The position numbers were made by a program, and so were the translations under genes. DNA of 64,000 bases from Monarcha castaneiventris obscurior. Taxonomy: Eukaryota > Chordata > Aves > Passeriformes > Monarchidae. Below the pieces are notes generated by a model that was given only the letters and a program-made list of their open reading frames with translations, had not been told where the DNA came from and did no database searches. The stretch's first letter is position 1. Each line of letters starts with the position of its first letter. Of this stretch, positions 1 to 10,800 are shown piece after piece. Location of the stretch: assembly GCA_026261815.1 (NCBI GenBank), contig JAMPIT010000350.1:930001-994000 (forward strand), in the 5' to 3' direction.

Positions 1-504
1 TGTTTTTTTCATTTTCAGTTCTGGTTTCCTGAGAAGTCATACTTCTTTTGGTTTACAAAGATGCTTACCTCAAATCTCCTTTTATTTTATAATAAGCAGG
101 ACACAAAAAAATTTCCCAGCATCAAGCCCATCTTCCACACAGTATTTATATCAGTCAGACTAACAGCTGTTTGGTAAATTTAGACTAATCACAATTTCCC
201 ATTCGTTCAGATTCTGGAATTTAAGAAAATACCCAGTTAACTCTCAATTAAAGCTAACACATTCATTTCACAGCAATTTTAGAAATACACAAGAGAAATA
301 CAAACACAAAGGGCCATGTTCAACAACTGGTTGTCGAATTTTAGAAGAAAGATGTAAGTTTTCACAGAGGTTGAAAGGACCATCCAAAAATAGAACCAGG
401 AGGTATGTCTAAATAGAGAAACTGGACTGAATGATAAATCAGCTACTCTCCTTATGCACATTGCTAAGTCAATATTAATACTTGAAATGAAAAATGAATC
501 TATA
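1..504. other. Non-coding DNA, no feature seen
   Basis: AT-rich sequence with stop codons frequent in all frames. The single 90-codon minus-strand frame overlapping its right half runs into the CR1 fragment at 505-550 and looks like chance. I see no promoter, RNA gene or repeat here. Confidence 0.6.
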
Positions 505-550
505 ATAGAATCATAGAATAGTTTGGGTTGGAAGGGACCTCCAAAGACCA
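505..550 (-). mobile_element. CR1 LINE, short 3'-end fragment
   Basis: Read on the plus strand it begins with ATAGAATCATAGAAT and continues GTTTGGGTTGGAAGGGACCT. This is the reverse complement of a CR1 3' end: the terminal ATTCTATG repeats followed by the conserved AGGTCCCTTCCAACC block. Only about 45 bp remain, so the copy is strongly 5'-truncated, which is usual for CR1. CR1 elements copy themselves through target-primed reverse transcription; this remnant cannot encode anything. The assignment rests on motif recognition, not on an alignment. Confidence 0.8.
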
Positions 551-2302
551 CCTTGAAAAATAATATCTGATGGGAATGGAACTCACATCTAGCACCATCA
601 GATTTTGCTGGACTATGTCACAAAGATATTTTCTTAATGCATTTCAGCAGTAGCACATCATAGTTAATCAAATATGCATGATTCCTTAAGCTGATTCAGG
701 AGTCCATTGGGAACAAACATATATGGAAGCTGCCGTGTGCATTTAGACTGCTGTGCTGTAGCTGATGCACAGAATTCCTGGCAAACAGAGTAAAACGTGT
801 TAAACCTCTGTCAGCGAATTTCAAGCTAACATGTCTTATCTTCTAGTTTTATCAAGAAAACTGTGTTCATTTGTATGATTAACACTAATTCTTTCCCCTC
901 TGTGGTAATGAATTAAATTTATGCCATAACTTAAACACAGCAAGCAAAAAATCAAGAAGAAACCACGCTCCTGTCCTGAGGACTGCCATACATGTCTGTC
1001 TTCAGTTTCCCCTCTTGATTTGCAAAGCCACAGGTAGCATGTTATCTCCTCCTTAGAGGAAACGTTGTTCTCATCAGACAGTCACTTTGGAGATGGAAAA
1101 CTCAAAATAATGTGCTCAGAGTAGTCACAGAACCACACAGTCATTTGGAAAGCTTAGCTGCCTCTCTGTAGAACGGATAAATCCATGAAGTAATAAAATT
1201 CATTCTTCTTATAGAGAAATTTTTCCTCCCAAATTGTAAGCAAAAACTGTTGTATAAATTGTTCTGTAGTATTCTGTGACCTCATGACAATGGATTTTAT
1301 TTGTAAAGACACAGTGAATATATATGTGAGGAAGGATATTTTTATTTTTACTTGCAATAAACAAGATTTTGTATATTGCTTCAAAATGTACTTATTTTGC
1401 ATCTGTGGCAAAATTTCTAAATGGGACCTGCAGGTTTAGGTTCAGATTTTGGTGTCTCAATATAATTTTTGCTGTTTCATGAGACACAGTGATGTATGGA
1501 AACCTAAGAGAAGTTGCAGCCACACAAGACTTCAAGTCACGAAGTGAAGAGTTGGAATTAGAGTAAATATCTACTCTAAAGCCAGAGGTACACTTCTGCT
1601 AGACTGAATTAGAGCATTTACTGGCACATCTCCATAAACATGACTCTGTACTAGGAAATAGTTAATCTTTTATTACATTGGATAGCCTTGTGGGATTGCT
1701 TTAGTGATTCATTATAGAAATCAAAGTAAATTCTACAGTATAGTGCAGTTTGGCTCATCCAGTTGGAAAAACCCTAATGATCAAAAAAGCATGTGTTCTT
1801 ACTCAGATATGTTTTATGACATGACTGTAAAATGTACCTACCACAGTTTTTCATTGTTTCACAGACAATAAGCACAGTCATTTTCAGGTTTCTATTGTTC
1901 TGCAGCTGAAGCCATGAATGTCCCCTTGCTCATTGACATGAGTGACAACTACATTTACATCTACCAAAGAGGCATGATTAATTAGTATCTTTCATCAATA
2001 AAGTTTATTCTTTAAACCTGTAGAAATTATAGCATTGCTTTTGAGACATGGGTCTGAAGAGTATGTCAGCTTTTCAAACATAAACAACGTCTGAGAATTT
2101 AAAACTTGGCAGAAAGGCCTTTTTAACTAAATCTGAACATTTATGCCAGTAGTCCAGAAATAATTTGTTCTCTGATATCTGCCAGCCTTACTCAGACAAG
2201 GTAGAGCTTCAAATATACAAGGAGTTCCATTCATTTCAAAGGGAATAACGAGGTAGGAAAGATATTCTGAATTATTTAAAAAGTTGATTTCAACAATTTA
2301 AT
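551..2302. other. Non-coding DNA, no feature seen
   Basis: Roughly 1.75 kb of AT-rich DNA with no open frame above 85 codons, no tandem repeat and no recognisable mobile element. The 85-codon minus frame near 1154-1411 has no recognisable domain. Confidence 0.6.
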
Positions 2303-2668
2303 TCCATATGAGGAGTGGCTGAGGACACTTGGCTTGTTCAGCCTGGAGGAGACTGAGGACAGACCTCAGTGTGTCTGTGGTGCCCAGTGACAGGACCCGA
2401 GGGAATGCCCTGAATCTGTGTCAGGGGAGGTTTAGGTTGGGTATTAGGAAAAAGTTCTTCACCCAGAGGATGCCTGGGCACTGGCACAGGCTCCCCAGGG
2501 CAGTGGTCACAGCACCAGCCTGACAGAGCTCAGGGAGCACTTGGACAATGCTCTCAGGTACATAGTGTGACTCTTGGTGTATCCTTCAGAGAACCAAGAG
2601 TTGAACTCAATGATCCTGATGAGTCTCTTCCAACTCAGGGTATTCTATGATTCTGTGATTCTGTGATT
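2303..2668 (+). mobile_element. CR1 LINE, 3'-end copy
   Basis: The piece opens with CCATATGAGGAGTGGCTGAG and contains further CR1 landmarks: CCAGTGACAGGACC, GGGAGGTTTAGGTTGG, ATTAGGAAAAAGTTCTTCAC and CACAGGCTCCCCAGG. It ends in TATTCTATGATTCTGTGATT at the 3' terminal repeat. Compared with the CR1 family pattern I remember, the stretch normally lying between the leading GAGACCTCA and CCCAGTGACAGG is much shorter here, suggesting an internal deletion of several tens of bases. This is the tail of the reverse transcriptase reading frame plus the 3' UTR; the 64-codon frame inside it is a relic, not a gene. Confidence 0.93.
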
Positions 2669-4740
2669 TTCAGGAAACAAACCCAGAACAAAAAAGGCAT
2701 GCTTTTATTTTAGCAAACACTTTCAAAGGAGATTTACTGAAGAAATAATGGAGAGTGAAATTCCAGTATTACTGTTATCCAAAGAAGTTTTCATATTGAA
2801 TCCCATTTATTCAGATCTGGGTTTAAATGTATGTAGTTACCTTTTGGTAGGCACTTTGCATTAATGAGCTGTATTTTTGTATGAATTTATTATAATCACA
2901 TCTGAACAGTGCTCTAGTAATAATGAAAAAGGTTTATTCCTATTATGCCTGAGAGAATGGAGGTTTTATAGAACCCAGTGGAACTGCAGGCATGCTGTTT
3001 CTCACAGGAATGACTGTTTGCAGGAAGGGAGAGAATCTAAGGGTTGAATGGCTTGTCTTAAATTCACAGGTCTTTGAGTAATTCTTTGCCAGTAATTCAA
3101 TTACAAAATCCTGAATATTCATATCCAATGGCTACCATGTGGTCAAGGGAACTGTCCATCTTTTATTACAACAGAAGAATCCAGACCTCTCTGGACACCA
3201 TCTGCTTCTTGGTTTTTGTTTGGTTTTTTTTTAATATCCTTATATTCCTATCTGTGGACATTTCCAAACCATATTTTCCCAGTCAATCCCTGGACTAAGC
3301 ACTAAACTCATGTTAAATTTTGAGCTGCCATTTGGCATACCAATTGAACAGCAAGGTTTAACATACGCTTTGAATGTTGTTACAGCCCCTCAGTTGTCAA
3401 ACAACTGCCATGATGTTCCAGTCTCTTTAGAGGAGATTATTCACTGTATTAAATGTTTCAATGAGAGGAACCATTCAAAAACACACCCACTGCTGTTATA
3501 ACATTAAGTGATAATAACAGAAGATTTGAATCTCCGGTTTCTGAGTGCCAGTAATGCTCCTTTTCCAGGGTGTCTGATTGAAGAGGGGTTATTATAAATT
3601 AGAGATTACAGAAAACAGAAATGTGGGTTATTGGCAGGTAGTCTTCCATTTACAAGCATAGAAGTTTGTACAGAACTAAAAGTGAACCAGAGTACAAAAT
3701 GCTACAGGGAGATAAAAGAAGAGGTTTTGCAATCTGTTGAGAACAAAGGTCACCTAAAACTTAGCCAGTGAGAGCTCAAGCTGTAAGAAAATCAGGTCAT
3801 ACCCAAGCTGTCATGTCACCCTGCAGCAGGAGCCAGATCATGGCCCTCTGAGCCATTTGTGTGGATCTGTTCAAATCTACTCTGTGCAGGACCAGTGTCC
3901 CCAGGAGCAGCCACCTCAGACAGACTGCCAACCACAGATTTGTGCCCTGCACCTGTGACTGCTTTGTTTCTGCCTGTGTTCCCACTCTCCAATTTTTTCC
4001 CTATCATTTGCTGTCCAAGCAGTGGGCATTTTTTAGGATTTCTTGCTATTGTAATGTAATACAGAGCTGCCATATTCTTTTAAGGACTATTCTGTGACAT
4101 CATGAGAAAAATAATACTGTCTAGTAGGTTTGACTAAAACTGAAGTGCCTAATTCTTTTCTTTCATTTCTTTCTTACCAATGGTCTCGGATGTAATTGGG
4201 TCATGTCAGAGCTTTTTTAAAAAATTGGATTTTGTACTCTTGTCTTAGTTTCTATGATTCACACCTTGCTCCACTCATTAACATCTACTAGCATGAAAGG
4301 TAACAGCTACAGTGCAGCCAGCATAATTATCTTTCCCATTTCAGGTGTTGATCTTGTAGTTTGATTGATATGAGTGGTGAAACTTTCTTGTGCTGAGCCA
4401 TTTGCAGAAAGGGAATCTTAGAAGCACAACCTGTCTTTGGTTAATAGCCCACTTTCAAATTAGTGCCCTGTGCTCTCTTTTGTTTTAGTTTGCTTGATTT
4501 TCAGTAGGTGATGAATACTTAGTAAATGCAGAAACTAGAATATACACACTGATGTCTGATTGTATGGCTTTTCACACTGGGAGACTGCAAAATTTAGGGC
4601 TTTCCACAATGGAAAAAATGCAGGAATCTGCAGAGCCCATGTCTCTCATGCTTAATCATGAATTAACTCCAGAACCTCAAGGTGGTTTGGAACACATTTT
4701 CTTTTCCACTATAATGTTTCATGAAGTGTGAGTTGTTGCG
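2669..4740. other. Non-coding DNA with an unrecognised 63-codon frame
   Basis: This 2 kb holds no repeat or RNA gene that I recognise. A plus-strand frame at 3310-3501 starts with ATG and has balanced amino-acid composition (it begins MLNFELPFGIPIEQQ), but it matches no family I know and is within chance length. The frames at 3797-4097 lie on both strands over the same bases, which argues against coding. Confidence 0.5.
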
Positions 4741-4755
4741 ATTTTTTTTCTGCAG

Positions 4756-5010
4756 ATGTTGCTGGCAGTGCTACACCACATCTTCTTATTGATATGGTAG
4801 AGGTGATGGAAAAGGAACGTGGAACTGAAGTGGATCACTGTTCTCCTTTGTTACAAAAAGTTTACAAGTATTGCGGACCCACTTTGACCAGTTACAGAAC
4901 CAGTACCTGCACACACCTCTTTGGAACCCTGCTCCAATAATTCTTTTAAAGCCTGTGTCTCTGGAAAGGACACACATGGATATCGCGGGTAGTGTAAGTG
5001 AAGTGGAGTA
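4756..5010 (+). other. Exon-like block with a strong 3' splice site, product unknown
   Basis: A pyrimidine run ending in TTTTTTTTCTGCAG at about 4755 is a good vertebrate splice acceptor. The frame that follows reads ADVAGSATPHLLIDMVEVM and stays open to a stop at 4938-4940. A second frame over the same bases is open from 4829 to a TAA at about 5010; its end includes FDQLQNQYLHTPLWNP. One possible explanation is an old exon with a single frameshift between about 4860 and 4885; chance is the other. I recognise neither product. No AATAAA lies within 300 bases downstream of the stop, which weighs against a terminal exon. No neighbouring exon was identified. Treat this as a candidate only. Confidence 0.2.
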
Positions 5011-5012
5011 AC

Positions 5013-5034
5013 ATATGACAATTTTTTGTCATAT
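5013..5034. repeat. Perfect inverted repeat, 9-bp arms, 4-base loop
   Basis: ATATGACAA at 5013-5021 pairs with TTGTCATAT at 5026-5034 around a TTTT loop. It lies only six bases before a second, longer hairpin. Confidence 0.85.
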
Positions 5035-5040
5035 CTTAAT

Positions 5041-5075
5041 TACACATATATGGCGTAGCGTGCCATATATGTGTA
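5041..5075. repeat. Perfect inverted repeat, 14-bp arms, 7-base loop
   Basis: TACACATATATGGC at 5041-5054 is exactly complementary to GCCATATATGTGTA at 5062-5075, with the loop GTAGCGT. A perfect 14-bp stem is rare by chance at a given site, though one or two are plausible in 64 kb. The stem is shorter than a typical pre-miRNA stem. It could be the core of a small non-autonomous DNA transposon, a cruciform site, or chance; no flanking target-site duplication is obvious. Confidence 0.85.
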
Positions 5076-6479
5076 GGTGATTTGATAGGGGTGACAGCTC
5101 AGTAACCTCTCTTGCTTGCTCTGTGGCACATCAGATGAGGCAGGGCAAGCATCACTGCGTTCTCCCTAATGCTGTGCTCATGGCTATGGCTCCTGCTGTA
5201 GCAAGGAAAAGAGAAAAAGAAGCCAAGAGAAAAAAGCTGACGGCTAGTAGTTAGCCCTAAATTCTAAGAAGGCAGTTCATCTCACCTGAATCTAGCAATG
5301 GGATTCATCTCTGTTTTAAAGCACAATTTGGTGTCTACACATGAGCTAAATTCCCAAGCTCCCATTGCGAGCAGTGGACACCTAGTGACAGCAGCCTGGA
5401 GCCCCATAGCAGCCGGCAGCAGGATTAATTTGCCTTATTTTTAGCATCTATTGTCATCCCAGGTGCCCTCAGGAGTCTTCCCTGGCCTCCACCTGCCGAC
5501 TGGGAAGGGGTGAGTCTCCCACCAGCACTGGGTCTATATGTGCCAGCTGTGAGAAGGTCTGTGCCCCTTGTGCTGAAAATGGCCTCAGGAGCTCAGGGTA
5601 AAGTGGACATTGTTCACATTCACATGCTTGAGTTCCATGTTGAGACTCCCATGATGGAAAAAGAGAAGAAATCAGCATTTCTAGGGGATAGTACTCCCAA
5701 ACTATTCTAGGTTCTATCTTGAAATTATTCCATAAAGGAATCTGAAGGGATTTATGCACCTAGTCCCACATTAAGTGTCCTGAGGTATCCAGGACATTTG
5801 TATGGAACTGGTAGATATGACACTGGATCCACAGGAGATGTGGAGTCTTTCCCCAGCTGCTAGAGGCCAGTCAGGATGCCCTTGTTACCTATAGATGCCT
5901 CTGTCTTGTCACTGAGCCTCCGTTTCTCCTCTGACCAGCTGAGATGCAGCTCCTCCACTGTACAAACAGCTACAGATGGGTGAGATGAATCCTGACACAA
6001 AGGCTGTTTCCAACACCCAGAGAAAGGGGCTGTAAGTAGCAAGAAAATAATCCTTTTGTACTCCTGGCACCTCATTTGGTCATGGGGACCCAAGGCCATT
6101 CAGCTGGCATGGCATGCAGGGAGTGTGGAAGCAAGCACTCAATTTCCCTGAGGGCCATCACGCCTGAGGTGCAAGTCTGCCTTCCTTCACATCACTCCTT
6201 CCAGTCCATGCCGTGGTTCAAGCAGCAATCTTCCAGAGAGCACACCCCAGCTGGCAGCATCTGCTGGCCTTCTAGAAAGCCAGGCAAAAAGCAGGAGAAA
6301 CTGAGAGTAGAAACCCAGACCTACTCCAACAGTTTCACTGCAGCAAATTGTATTGCAAACGGTCTAGTTGGATGTTAAGGGAAAGACTGAAAAGTAGGCT
6401 TAAAGGGGAATAAAATCTTATGCTTAGCTATAATGCAGTTAACCTCAAGAAAAATGGTAAGGAAATTAATTTAGATCAT
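5076..6479. other. Non-coding DNA, no recognised gene
   Basis: Moderately GC-balanced stretch with frames of up to 100 codons (for example plus 6076-6378 and minus 5469-5759). These overlap others on the opposite strand, have no recognisable domain and no clear splice or promoter context. I see nothing else here. Confidence 0.55.
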
Positions 6480-6660
6480 AATACCCATGTAAAATATAGT
6501 TATCTATATTTATATAATCTATATACATATTATATGTGTGTTTTATACATATAAAACATTAATAATTTACAGAAATAATTTTTATATAAATACCTTATAG
6601 TAAGATAATTTATTCATGTGAACTATTTATATAAACTATATTTATGTAATCTATGCTTTA
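6480..6660. repeat. AT-rich low-complexity tract
   Basis: About 180 bases made largely of TATA, ATATAT and TTTATATA steps, far richer in A/T than the flanks. It is a degenerate AT-rich low-complexity stretch rather than a clean microsatellite. It has no coding potential. Confidence 0.7.
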
Positions 6661-7674
6661 ATTCTATACAGAAATCTGTAGGAAACTCTAGCTGTTGTAG
6701 CAGAACTAAAAAATTAATTAAGCAATGAAATAAATCAATGGGAATTAGACTGCAAGCCTAGTGGTAATAGAAAAGCAAAGGATGTTTATTTAAAAGAAAA
6801 ATGAAAATGCAATAATTCGAAGTGCAAGAAAAGAAAATATTGAGAGTAAAAATGCATAGGAAAAGCTAATATAAAAATGCATGTGAGTTTTGAGGAGATT
6901 GGCTGAAAGTATGCTAATACATAAAAATGGTATGACGTTTCAGTCCCACTGATAATATGTTTAAAAGGTAAGTAAGTTTAAAAGGTACTGCTGTCTTAAA
7001 TATCCTTGTTCACTAGCTTTATGCTAATAAGTGGATTTTTTGAGAAATTTGTTTGTTAGAAACCAGAGTGACACTGTAAAGACCTCAGTCTCATTGTACT
7101 ATTATAGCAATTGTAAATGCAGAGCTCATTTATGGAGAAACATTGTAAGGGCCAGGACTTTGCTGACCTCTGAAAGCCACCAACACAGCACCTGATAATA
7201 GTGTTCTCCGGCTGCTGCTGAACCTGCCTAAGTTTCAGGGAGTGACCCAGCCATGAAAGAGCTTAGACACTGGCAGACCAAACTGGCAGACCAATATCAT
7301 CTCTTTGCCTCCTGCTCCTCCTCTGTGGGCTGGTATCATTTATTGTTCCATACTTTGAATGAAACACAGCCCAACAAGTCTAATTCTCTAGTAAGGTACT
7401 TCAGCAGCAGCTCACAGAAATGTAGGTCCCTGGCACTGGGTGGGCAAAAAAAAAGGGGAATAATTTCATCAGCCTAAAATAACTAAAGTTTCCTGAAACT
7501 GGAGAGACACTTCCAGCACCTTTGAAAACCCACAGAAGTTTCAGCCAGACAGACTTCAGGATTTCTCTTCATGACAGTATGAGAAATTCAGGCCCATTCA
7601 GAAGGGGAGCAGTCCATGAAGTCATGTTTCTGTCTCTTTGGCTGAAAGCCTAGGGACCTAATGGGAATGGGATT
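6661..7674. other. Non-coding DNA with two small direct duplications
   Basis: GTTTAAAAGGTA occurs at 6959-6970 and again at 6976-6987, a 17-base period. ACTGGCAGACCAA occurs twice in tandem at 7269-7281 and 7282-7294. Both look like replication-slippage products. The rest of the kilobase shows no gene; the 74-codon frame at 7253-7477 contains one of these duplications and has no recognisable domain. Confidence 0.55.
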
Positions 7675-8133
7675 TACTGGAGCAAATCCAGGGAAGGACC
7701 ACAACGTTGATTAAGGGACTGGGAGGATCTTTCAGAGCTGAAGAGGATGTGAGAGTTAGAACTTTCCAGCCTAGAGAAGAGAAGATTCAGATGTATTTTA
7801 GCAGTGTGTATAAGTACCTGAGGGGAGGGAATGAAGATGAGGGAGCCAGGCCCTTGTCAATGGAACCCAGTGACCAGACAAGGGGCTACAGGTACAAACT
7901 TAAACATGGGAGATTCTGTCTCAACATCAGGAGACAATTTTCCCAAGAGGGTGATCAGGCAATGGGGTAGGTTGCCCAAAGACTTTGTGTAGTCTCTGTC
8001 CTAGGAGATATTCCAAATCGATATGGACATGGTCCTGGGCAACTGGCTCTAGCTGATCCTGCTTGAGCTGGGGCGTTGCACTAGCTGACCTTACAAGCTC
8101 CCTTCCAACCTCTCTCATTCTGTAATTCTGTGG
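7675..8133 (+). mobile_element. CR1 LINE, 3'-end copy
   Basis: About 460 bp with CR1 landmarks in the expected order: TTAAGGGACTGGGAGGATCT, the AGCCTAGAGAAGAGAAGATTC block, TATAAGTACCTGAGGGGAGG, ACCCAGTGACCAGACAAGGG, GACATGGTCCTGGGCAACTG and GCTCCCTTCCAACCTCTCTC. It ends in ATTCTGTAATTCTGTGG, the terminal repeat. The 5' part of the element is absent. The 87-codon frame inside it is the degraded C-terminal part of the CR1 reverse transcriptase frame. Its wording (GGTCCTGGGCAAC) differs from the copy at 2303, so the two belong to different CR1 subfamilies. Confidence 0.93.
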
Positions 8134-8472
8134 TCTCTTACATCTCACCAATCTTGCTTGTACCATCAGATAAGGAACATATGGATCATAAACACAGCAC
8201 CCACTGCTGACACGATAGTCCTGTAACTAGGGCACTGCTCCAGGCCTGGACTCACCTCCCCAACATCCCTGAGCAGGTCCTCCTAGCATGTCTTCACAAT
8301 GTTGCATTTTGAATCCGATCAGCTTGCTAGCAAGAGGAATACTCAGGTCATTCAGATGGATAAGGCAGAACACAGCTTTTCCCTCTACTCTCCAGTTTTT
8401 AAAAACTCTTTGTTTTGATCTGTAATGACACATGCATTCAAAGCAGCAGTTCCTGGAACACCTTGCTTTGTC
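8134..8472. other. Non-coding spacer between two CR1 pieces
   Basis: About 340 bases between a plus-strand and a minus-strand CR1 3' end. No gene, RNA or repeat is recognised in it. Confidence 0.55.
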
Positions 8473-8530
8473 GTAGAGTCACCATTTGGGTTGGAAAGGT
8501 CCTTAAAACTCAGTCAGTTCCAACATCTCT
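8473..8530 (-). mobile_element. CR1 LINE, degraded 3'-end fragment
   Basis: GTAGAGTCACCATTTGGGTT followed by GGAAAGGTCCTTAAAACTCA and then CAGTTCCAAC is the reverse complement of a CR1 3' tail. The terminal 8-bp repeats themselves are decayed. The right boundary is uncertain; weaker similarity may continue for some tens of bases. It faces the plus-strand copy that ends at 8133. Confidence 0.75.
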
Positions 8531-10200
8531 GCTTCCTGTATGGGTGGCCATGTATTGGCTCACAGCAAGATCAGGAGCGAACACCTCAGTAATGGGGTCC
8601 ACGGTCTGGTTGGGTTTAGGCCCTTGGCAGAAGTTCAAGTCCCAGCACTCCTGAGAAAAGCAAGTCCTGATGTCCCACACTGTCCAGCTGGGGAAGACTG
8701 AGGCTGGTCTTGCCAGAGCAGGGCACAGCTTTTGGGTAATGAACTCCTTTCCTGCTAAAAAAATGCACACTCCCTGGGGTCAAGAGAACATCATTCTGTA
8801 CTTGAACCATGTGTCCCATCATGTCTTGCCTGGCCCAGGGCAAACACTCCCCTCATGCTGCTGTCAGTACAAAAGCGAATAGCAAGCAGTGTCCAAAAAC
8901 CAACCAGTGACAGGAAAACAAAGAGAAAGAAGGAAGCCAAGCAACCCTTTCCAACTCTTAATTTGCTGCTAATTTTTTAAGCTAGAAACTGACAGTGGTG
9001 TCAGTCAGCAATGAGAAAAGTACAAGCACTGCACTGGGGATGACATAGACACATTTTTAATGATTGAAAGGCTCTGACTCAGTGGGGGAGCAAGTTTTTT
9101 GACAATATATATCATTGTAAGTCAAGGTAAGTTTTGGGGACATCCCAGAAACAAGACAGTTCTTTTCTGACTCAATCTTTCCTAAAGTTTTCTAGAAGTT
9201 CCAGATTGAGCCAGACAGTCTAAATCCTATTAAAGTCAGTGAATTCATGTAAAAAGGAATGTTCCTTGGACTACAATAAAGTTTCCTACCAATTTTCCTT
9301 TGATTATATTACAGATGACAGTTTATAATAGAACTGCAGACTATAGCAACATGGAAAAAACCCATAAAATTCAACATTTATATTTTTCCAACTCCTTGTC
9401 AGACATCAGAGGGATTTAAAAAATTTAGCAAGGAATTTACAGCTTGACACAATCACATGTGCAGCAAAAATAATATAAATATCAAAAGTAATCTCCTTCA
9501 TTCCATCCTTCCCCTACCCTTCAAAAGAAGCAAATTGGAGAAGTATTAAAAAATAACTTGGACTCCCAAGGTGAAGCTGATAATAAATACAAAAAGTCAC
9601 AGGGAAACAATTTTTTCTCACTGTATAAGAAGGCTCAGTCAGTATATTCTCTATATGTCAATGGAGTACTCTTTCTGAAAAATCTGTGCATAATGTGTCT
9701 ATCACCTTCTTTTTTTCCTATGGGTAATTCTATACATGGGCCAAGGAGCTTTTAGAAGAATTTGGGTTCCTTCAAAGAGCAGCAAAACACTTAAACCTCG
9801 TATTTCAGCTGGGGGTTTTTCTATGAATAGCTCATTAAAAACTGTGGGCGTAATCACTCGAGTATTTCTGCGTGGGAGCAGCTTTAGGCAGGTATGTTGT
9901 ACAAGGGACTGCTCTGAGAATATTCACATGAGTAAAATTATTCTTTTGCAAAGCTGTGGACTGGGCCAGTAACTGAATCACCATATTTTCCATGGCATTC
10001 TCAGTGGCACAGGCAGTCTCACTGCATGGAGAATATGAATATTTCTTTGGTGTTGGTTCCTTCACCATAATGCTTTTACACATTCAACAGAGCCCCTTTG
10101 TACCTTTGCCTTTTGGTAAAGAGTGTAGCACTGTTTTGCTAGAAGTATCTTTTTTCCTTTGTTCAAAACTCAAGAAAAGGCATTCAAAATTGTCGCTGAG
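8531..10200. other. Non-coding DNA, no recognised gene
   Basis: Frames of 65-86 codons occur on both strands, several directly overlapping (8510-8882), with no recognisable domain. A good-looking splice donor, TCAAGGTAAGTTT, sits near 9124-9136, but I found no matching exon upstream. Nothing else is seen. Confidence 0.5.
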
Positions 10201-10220
10201 ATAATTTTTTAAAAAATTAT
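10201..10220. repeat. Perfect 20-base AT palindrome
   Basis: ATAATTTTTTAAAAAATTAT equals its own reverse complement. It consists only of A and T, so chance or slippage is a sufficient explanation. Confidence 0.8.
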
Positions 10221-10758
10221 TCATGTATATTCAGAGTGATTATATATATACCCATATTATACAGCTGAAGGGAAAATAATCCAGCTTGACTCCTATTATA
10301 ATAACAGACACTGAGTAAAAGATGTATGGAACAAGAAGATAATATGCAAACAATAGCTAAAAGTGTGAGCAAATTCTCAAGATTAGGATTACAATCTATT
10401 GGTAAACATTAAGCTCAGATAAATATAGAATTAAAAGATCTTATCAGGTTACTTGTAAAATTAATTTTTGGAACACATAGAATTAACACAAAAATACAGT
10501 TTGACCGTGGTAGAAAAAGGCCTTTTCCTCTGATTAATCCCTCTTGATGTTCTCACTGCAATGCAAAGGGAACAAGACTGCAATACTTTTAGTTTATAGA
10601 GACACATTTTTTCAGCAATTCTCTACCTAACTTTGAGCATTAGGTTAAACATTTAAACATTAAGTTAGGAAAAGTTTACCCCATCCAAGACTACTCTCCT
10701 CATTAAAGTTTTGTAGATGCTTTCTGTCCCTGGAGAATTTTTAGGCATAAGTATGAGG

Positions 10759-10800
10759 CAGGGAAATGGAAGAAAAGAAAAAAAAAAAAAGAGAAGAAAT
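10759..10800. repeat. Purine-rich tract with a 13-base A run
   Basis: A polypurine stretch containing 13 consecutive A residues at 10778-10790. It is simple low-complexity DNA. No transcript-like sequence or AATAAA precedes it that would mark a retrocopy tail. Confidence 0.65.
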
